Assembly: GCA_040902885.1 (NCBI GenBank)
Contig: JBBDWK010000088.1
Location: 1-16,973, forward strand
Direction of reading: 5' to 3'
Length of the DNA stretch: 16,973 nt
DNA from: JBBDWK01 sp040902885
Lineage (GTDB): Bacteria > Acidobacteriota > Terriglobia > Bryobacterales > Bryobacteraceae
This document shows, piece after piece, positions 13,942 through 16,973 of the stretch. Below the pieces are notes generated by a model. The model was given only the letters and a program-made list of their open reading frames with translations, made no database searches and was not told the origin of the DNA. The position numbers were made by a program, and so were the translations under genes. Within the stretch, counting starts at the first letter, position 1. Every line of letters starts with the position of its first letter.

Positions 13942-14785
13942 CTAGTGCAAGCTCGAGAGGAACGCGCGCAGCTCGCGAAGAACAGTTGCCTCGTGGGAGA
14001 GAAATACATAGTGATCCCCTCCCGGCACTTCAACAACGCGTCTGTCGGCCGCTCCGTCTCGGAATGATCGTATCGCGCGCGCCCGCGTTCCAGGCCCCCT
14101 TGGCTCCCAGGCGCCGCCCTACGCTGCCGTCCGGAGTGGAATCGTAGATGTTGCGCAACTCAGCTTCGGGTGGCGTAATCCCGAGGAGGCGGGTCCACCA
14201 GGCTTGCAGAGCCTTGAAGCTTTTCAGGTCGGGTTCGCCCGGCGCCGGCGAAGGAAGCTTTCTCATAATTTCCCGGAGTTTGGTATCTGTGTCGAGTCCG
14301 GTAAGGTCATCAGCCGCGGCGTCGAGGTAGATCAGCCCCGCGATACGGTCGGAGCGTCGCGCGCCTATCGAAGTCAGCTCCTGTCCGGCGATGGAGTGCC
14401 CCGCCAGCACGGGCGCCTTGAGTTTTAGAAATTCAAGAACAGCGAGTACATCATCCGCCAATCGCTCGTCCGTGTACCCCGACTCGGGATAGCTGGACTT
14501 GCCGAATCCGCGGCGCGTGATACCGTACACGCGGAAGCTGCGAGCGAGTTTAGGAGCGAACTCATCGTAGATGTGGGCCGTATGTCCGAGGCTGGCCAGC
14601 AGCACGACAGGCCGGCCGGCGCCGCCCCACTCCAGAACCTCCAGCCTCACGCTGGAATCCACCTGCACAAACTCCACGCGGTGCGGCGATGGGTCGTGCC
14701 AGAATGAGATCTCATCCGAACGCCATCGCAAGAGGAGACAAGCCAGAAGCAGGACTGAGCCACCCGATAACGTGCGTGTCCACAT
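13942..14785 (-). pseudogene. Membrane-anchored alpha/beta-hydrolase, frameshifted near the 3' end
   Basis: About 280 residues when repaired. An N-terminal hydrophobic anchor (about 8-20, GGSVLLLACLLL) precedes an alpha/beta-hydrolase fold with the nucleophile elbow GHSIAGQE (Ser131) and the cap-entry segment GITRRGFGKSSYP (88-100). The first frame ends at a TGA at 14030-14032 after IIPRRSGRQTRC. The expected C-terminus with the catalytic histidine, VVEVPGGDHYVFLSHEAT, continues in another frame up to a TAG at 13942-13944. The frame change lies between about 14037 and 14060 and corresponds to one extra base. It may be a real mutation or a sequence error. The start at 14785 is preferred because residues before it would overlap the divergent gene at 14806. 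Ester, epoxide or haloalkane substrates are all possible. Confidence 0.75.
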
Positions 14786-14791
14786 TTGCCC

Positions 14792-14811
14792 TATCCTGTT
14801 AAGCGATGCGC
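14792..14811 (+). promoter_or_regulatory. Shared start-region motif, copy 2 (D-aminoacylase gene)
   Basis: Near-identical (19 of 20 bases) to 13132-13151, including the TATCCT box, GTTAA and the ATG. It occupies most of the 20 bases between the divergent hydrolase and D-aminoacylase starts. It could be a promoter for a leaderless message, or a trace of duplication of the signal-peptide region. Confidence 0.3.
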
Positions 14812-16358
14812 AGTCTATCGTTCTTTCTTCTCGCCGCCTTGGCCGTCCATGGCCAGACACAACAGTACGATCTTCTCATCCGTGGCGCGCGCGTAATCGA
14901 CGGCACGGGAAACCCGTGGCACTTGCCGACATCGGCGTGCGGGGCGACCGCATTGCGGCGATCGGTAGATTAACCGGCGCTTTGGGGAAAACTACCCTCG
15001 ACGCGAGCGGCCTTGCTGTCGCGCCCGGGTTCATCGACATCCATACCCACGCGCGCCGCGCCATCGCCAAGCTGCCGTCCGCCGAGAACTATGTGCGGCA
15101 GGGCGTGACCACGCTGATCGAGGGCAACGACGGCGGCTCGCCGCTTCCCATCGGCGAGTATCTGGGCAAGCTGCCGCCGCTCGGCGTGAACTACGGACTT
15201 TTCGTCGGACATGGAACGGTGCGGCAGGCGGTGACCGGGCTTGAGAACCGCAAAGCCACGCCGGAGGAGATCGAGAAGATGAAGGCGCTGGTCGAGCGCG
15301 CCATGCGCGAGGGCGCGCTGGGCCTTTCGACCGGCCTTTTCTACGTCCCCGGCAATTATGCCCCAACCGAGGAAGTCGTCGAGCTGGCCAAGGTTGCGGC
15401 GCGCCATGGCGGCATGCACATCTCGCACATGCGCGACGAAGCGGCGGGCGTCGCGGATAGCGTGAAGGAGACCATACGCATCGGCGAAGAGGCCGGATTG
15501 CCGACGCAGGTGACCCATCACAAGATCATTGGAGCGGCATTCTGGGGCAGGAGCGAGGAGACCCTGCGGCTGGTGGAGGAGGCGCGGGCGCGCGGCGTGG
15601 ACGTCACCATCGACCAGTATCCTTACACGGCTTCGAGCACCGGAACGGCAGCGATGTTTCCGCAATGGTCGCTGGCCGGAGGTTCGAAGGAGCTGATGAA
15701 GCGCCTGGACGATCCGGCGACACGGAAACGGATCAAGGCGGCGATCGCGGAGAACATCCGCACCAACCGGGGTGGAGGCAATCCCAAAAACGTGGTGATG
15801 GCGAGTTGCGCGCACGATGCCTCGCTGGCCGGCAAGAACCTCGCGCAGATTACCGACGAGCGCGGCCTCACGCCCGATTTCGAAAACGCCGCCGAAGTGG
15901 CCATTGAGATTCAACGGAAGGGCGGATGCTCGGCAATCTATCACGCCATCGACGAAAGCGATCTGGAGCGCATTCTGCGCTATCCCTTCACGATGGTCGC
16001 CTCCGACGGCCATATCCCCATTTTCGGCGAAGGCGTGCCGCATCCGCGCAGCTATGGCGCCTTCGCCCGGGTGCTGGGCCGCTACGTGCGCGAGCGCAAG
16101 ACGATTTTGCTCGAGGATGCGATACGGCGTATGAGCTCCTTGCCGGCAGCGCGGCTTCGGCTCTACGACCGCGGCATTCTGCGCGCGGGAATGAAGGCCG
16201 ATCTGGCGATCTTCGATCCGGCAGCGGTGGCCGACAAAGCCACGTTCAGCCAGCCGCACCAGTACGCGGTGGGAGTGCGGGACGTACTGGTGAACGGAAA
16301 GTTCGTGCTGCGCGACGGCAAGATGACGGGAGAGAAACCCGGCTCGGTGTTGCGCTGA
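14806..16358 (+). pseudogene. N-acyl-D-amino-acid deacylase family amidohydrolase, frameshifted at the 5' end
   Basis: A secreted D-aminoacylase-type amidohydrolase of about 517 residues when repaired. Translation from the ATG at 14806 gives a signal peptide (MRSLSFFLLAALAVHGQ) and the family start YDLLIRGARVIDGTGNPW, then the frame is lost. The rest, beginning ADIGVRGDRIAAIG, is in the next frame from 14925 to the TGA at 16356-16358. One base seems missing between 14919 and 14925. Metal-site motifs are intact downstream: GFIDIHTHA, HISHMRDEA, VTHHKI and the acidic ASDGH, followed by PHPRSYGAF. The cysteine ligand of the Alcaligenes enzyme (GNCG) is replaced by Asp (EGNDG). The family hydrolyses N-acyl-D-amino acids or related dipeptides. 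The frame containing the core is open upstream to 14571, but that stretch is antisense to the hydrolase gene and is not coding for this protein. Confidence 0.82.
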
Positions 16359-16367
16359 GCCCCCAAC

Positions 16368-16428
16368 AACCGCTTCCTCCGGTCGCGGCTCGGAAGCCCA
16401 TTATGAGCCGCGACCGGAGCAAGCGGTT
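16368..16428. terminator. Long inverted repeat between convergent genes (bidirectional terminator or REP-like element)
   Basis: Two 24-base arms (16368-16391 and 16405-16428) pair perfectly except for one C-C mismatch, around a 13-base loop. The 15-bp inner stem is CTCCGGTCGCGGCTC. It fills the 73 bases between the stops of the D-aminoacylase and M20 genes, where a bidirectional terminator would be expected. No T-run follows on either strand, and part of the sequence recurs at 5-29, so a dispersed palindromic repeat is also possible. Confidence 0.6.
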
Positions 16429-16431
16429 ACA

Positions 16432-16973
16432 TTACATCGCTACTGCCGTAACGATATCCAGAAGCAGCTTCGTGCCGTTGGACAGGCTCTTGACGGAGAT
16501 GCGCTCGTCGTTGCCGTGCGAGCGGCTTTCGTTGTTGTCGCGCACGAAGACCGGCACGCCGTAAACGGCCATGCCCTTCTCGCGGAGGAACGCGCTGTCC
16601 GTCGCGCCCCTGCCCATGTAGGGAACCACCACGCTGTTCGGCCTGGACTTTGAAAGAACCCGTTCCATCGCCTTGTACAGGTCCGTGGTCAGCGAGCTGG
16701 GTTCGGTGGCCGGCATCTCCTGACCGCCCGCGGAGGCTACTTCCACGGCGGGATCGTTGATGATCTGCCGGAAGCGCGCCATTACTTCTTCGCGCGTTTC
16801 GTTCGGCAGGCGGCGCACGTCGACTTGCGCTTCGGCGCGGTTGGGGATCACGTTGATCTTCGTGCCGGCGTTCAGCATGGTCGGTGAGACCGAGGTGCGA
16901 AGCTGCGCGTCGAATTCCGGGTCGCGCGTCCGGATCTGGTTCGCGGTGGAGATCGCGGTGGGCGCGGTCAGCG
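16432..16973 (-). CDS. M20-family metallopeptidase (C-terminal part, runs off the window)
   Basis: The last 179 or so residues of an M20/M25/M40 zinc peptidase or amidohydrolase. The dimerisation domain is visible as TKINVIPNRAEAQVDVRRLP (the first partial codon is at 16972-16973), followed by the return to the catalytic domain in GRGATDSAFLREKGM and the metal-binding HGNDERISV near the C-terminus. Upstream of the internal ATG at 16878 the same frame stays open to the window edge with family-like sequence (RDPEFDAQLRTSVSPT), so that ATG is not the start. M20 enzymes remove N-terminal residues or acyl groups. With the neighbouring S46 peptidase and D-aminoacylase this fits peptide and amide scavenging. 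The catalytic domain with the other zinc ligands is outside the window. Confidence 0.9.
   Translation of the reverse strand, partial: LTAPTAISTANQIRTRDPEFDAQLRTSVSPTMLNAGTKINVIPNRAEAQVDVRRLPNETREEVMARFRQIINDPAVEVASAGGQEMPATEPSSLTTDLYKAMERVLSKSRPNSVVVPYMGRGATDSAFLREKGMAVYGVPVFVRDNNESRSHGNDERISVKSLSNGTKLLLDIVTAVAM

Noticed and set aside
14030..14032. TGA of the frameshifted hydrolase as a third selenocysteine codon (Cys-Sec pair)
   Set aside because: Sequence after this TGA in the same frame has no hydrolase character, while the conserved GGDHYVFLSH segment is in another frame. A frameshift is the better explanation.
14571..14805. N-terminal extension of the D-aminoacylase from an ATG at 14571
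   Set aside because: This stretch is antisense to the alpha/beta-hydrolase gene. The true signal peptide starts at 14806 in a different frame.
14970..16259. 429-residue open frame on the minus strand
   Set aside because: Antisense to the D-aminoacylase core, which carries clear metal-site motifs.

Overview
The window (about 60% G+C) reads like a soil Acidobacterium, probably of the Solibacter/Bryobacter type. This is inferred from gene content: a 1,091-residue Oar-type TonB-dependent transporter with a carboxypeptidase-regulatory N-terminal domain, an S46 dipeptidyl-peptidase, DGPF/YCII proteins, a futalosine-pathway MqnA, secreted esterase and amidohydrolase genes, and dispersed GC-rich palindromes. 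No tRNA, rRNA, CRISPR array, transposase or phage gene is visible.

Layout. 1-2400, minus strand: two tandem DGPF/YCII genes, then a circularly permuted ATP-grasp-like gene. 2505-4568, plus strand: a secreted S46 peptidase, divergent from the ATP-grasp gene. 4583-12302, minus strand, in transcription order: secreted alpha/beta-hydrolase (esterase), TonB-dependent transporter, AhpD-like protein, MFS transporter, deiodinase-like protein. 12343-13907, plus strand: mqnA and an exported methyltransferase. 13942-14785, minus strand: a membrane-anchored alpha/beta-hydrolase with a 3' frameshift. 14806-16358, plus strand: an N-acyl-D-amino-acid deacylase with a 5' frameshift. 16432-16973, minus strand: the C-terminal part of an M20 metallopeptidase that runs off the window.

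The main result is that two genes that look broken are better read as selenoprotein genes. In the AhpD-like gene an in-frame TGA (6872-6874) sits at the second redox cysteine of the CxxC motif. In the iodothyronine-deiodinase-like gene an in-frame TGA (4985-4987) sits exactly at the catalytic selenocysteine of that family. Each TGA is followed by a hairpin whose apical loop begins with GGU at the eighteenth base after the codon, as expected of a bacterial SECIS element. The two genes flank an MFS transporter, overlap it at both ends, and lie just downstream of an outer-membrane transporter gene. I infer one operon for uptake of an unknown substrate and its selenium-dependent reduction, possibly dehalogenation or peroxide reduction. 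The deiodinase-like protein keeps the catalytic core but lacks residues that contact thyroid hormone in vertebrate enzymes, so its substrate is probably different.

The two frameshifts near 14.04-14.06 kb and 14.92 kb are of another kind: there the conserved motifs continue in a different reading frame. They may be real mutations or local sequence errors. The rest of the window is ordinary accessory metabolism, with secreted peptide and ester hydrolysis prominent.
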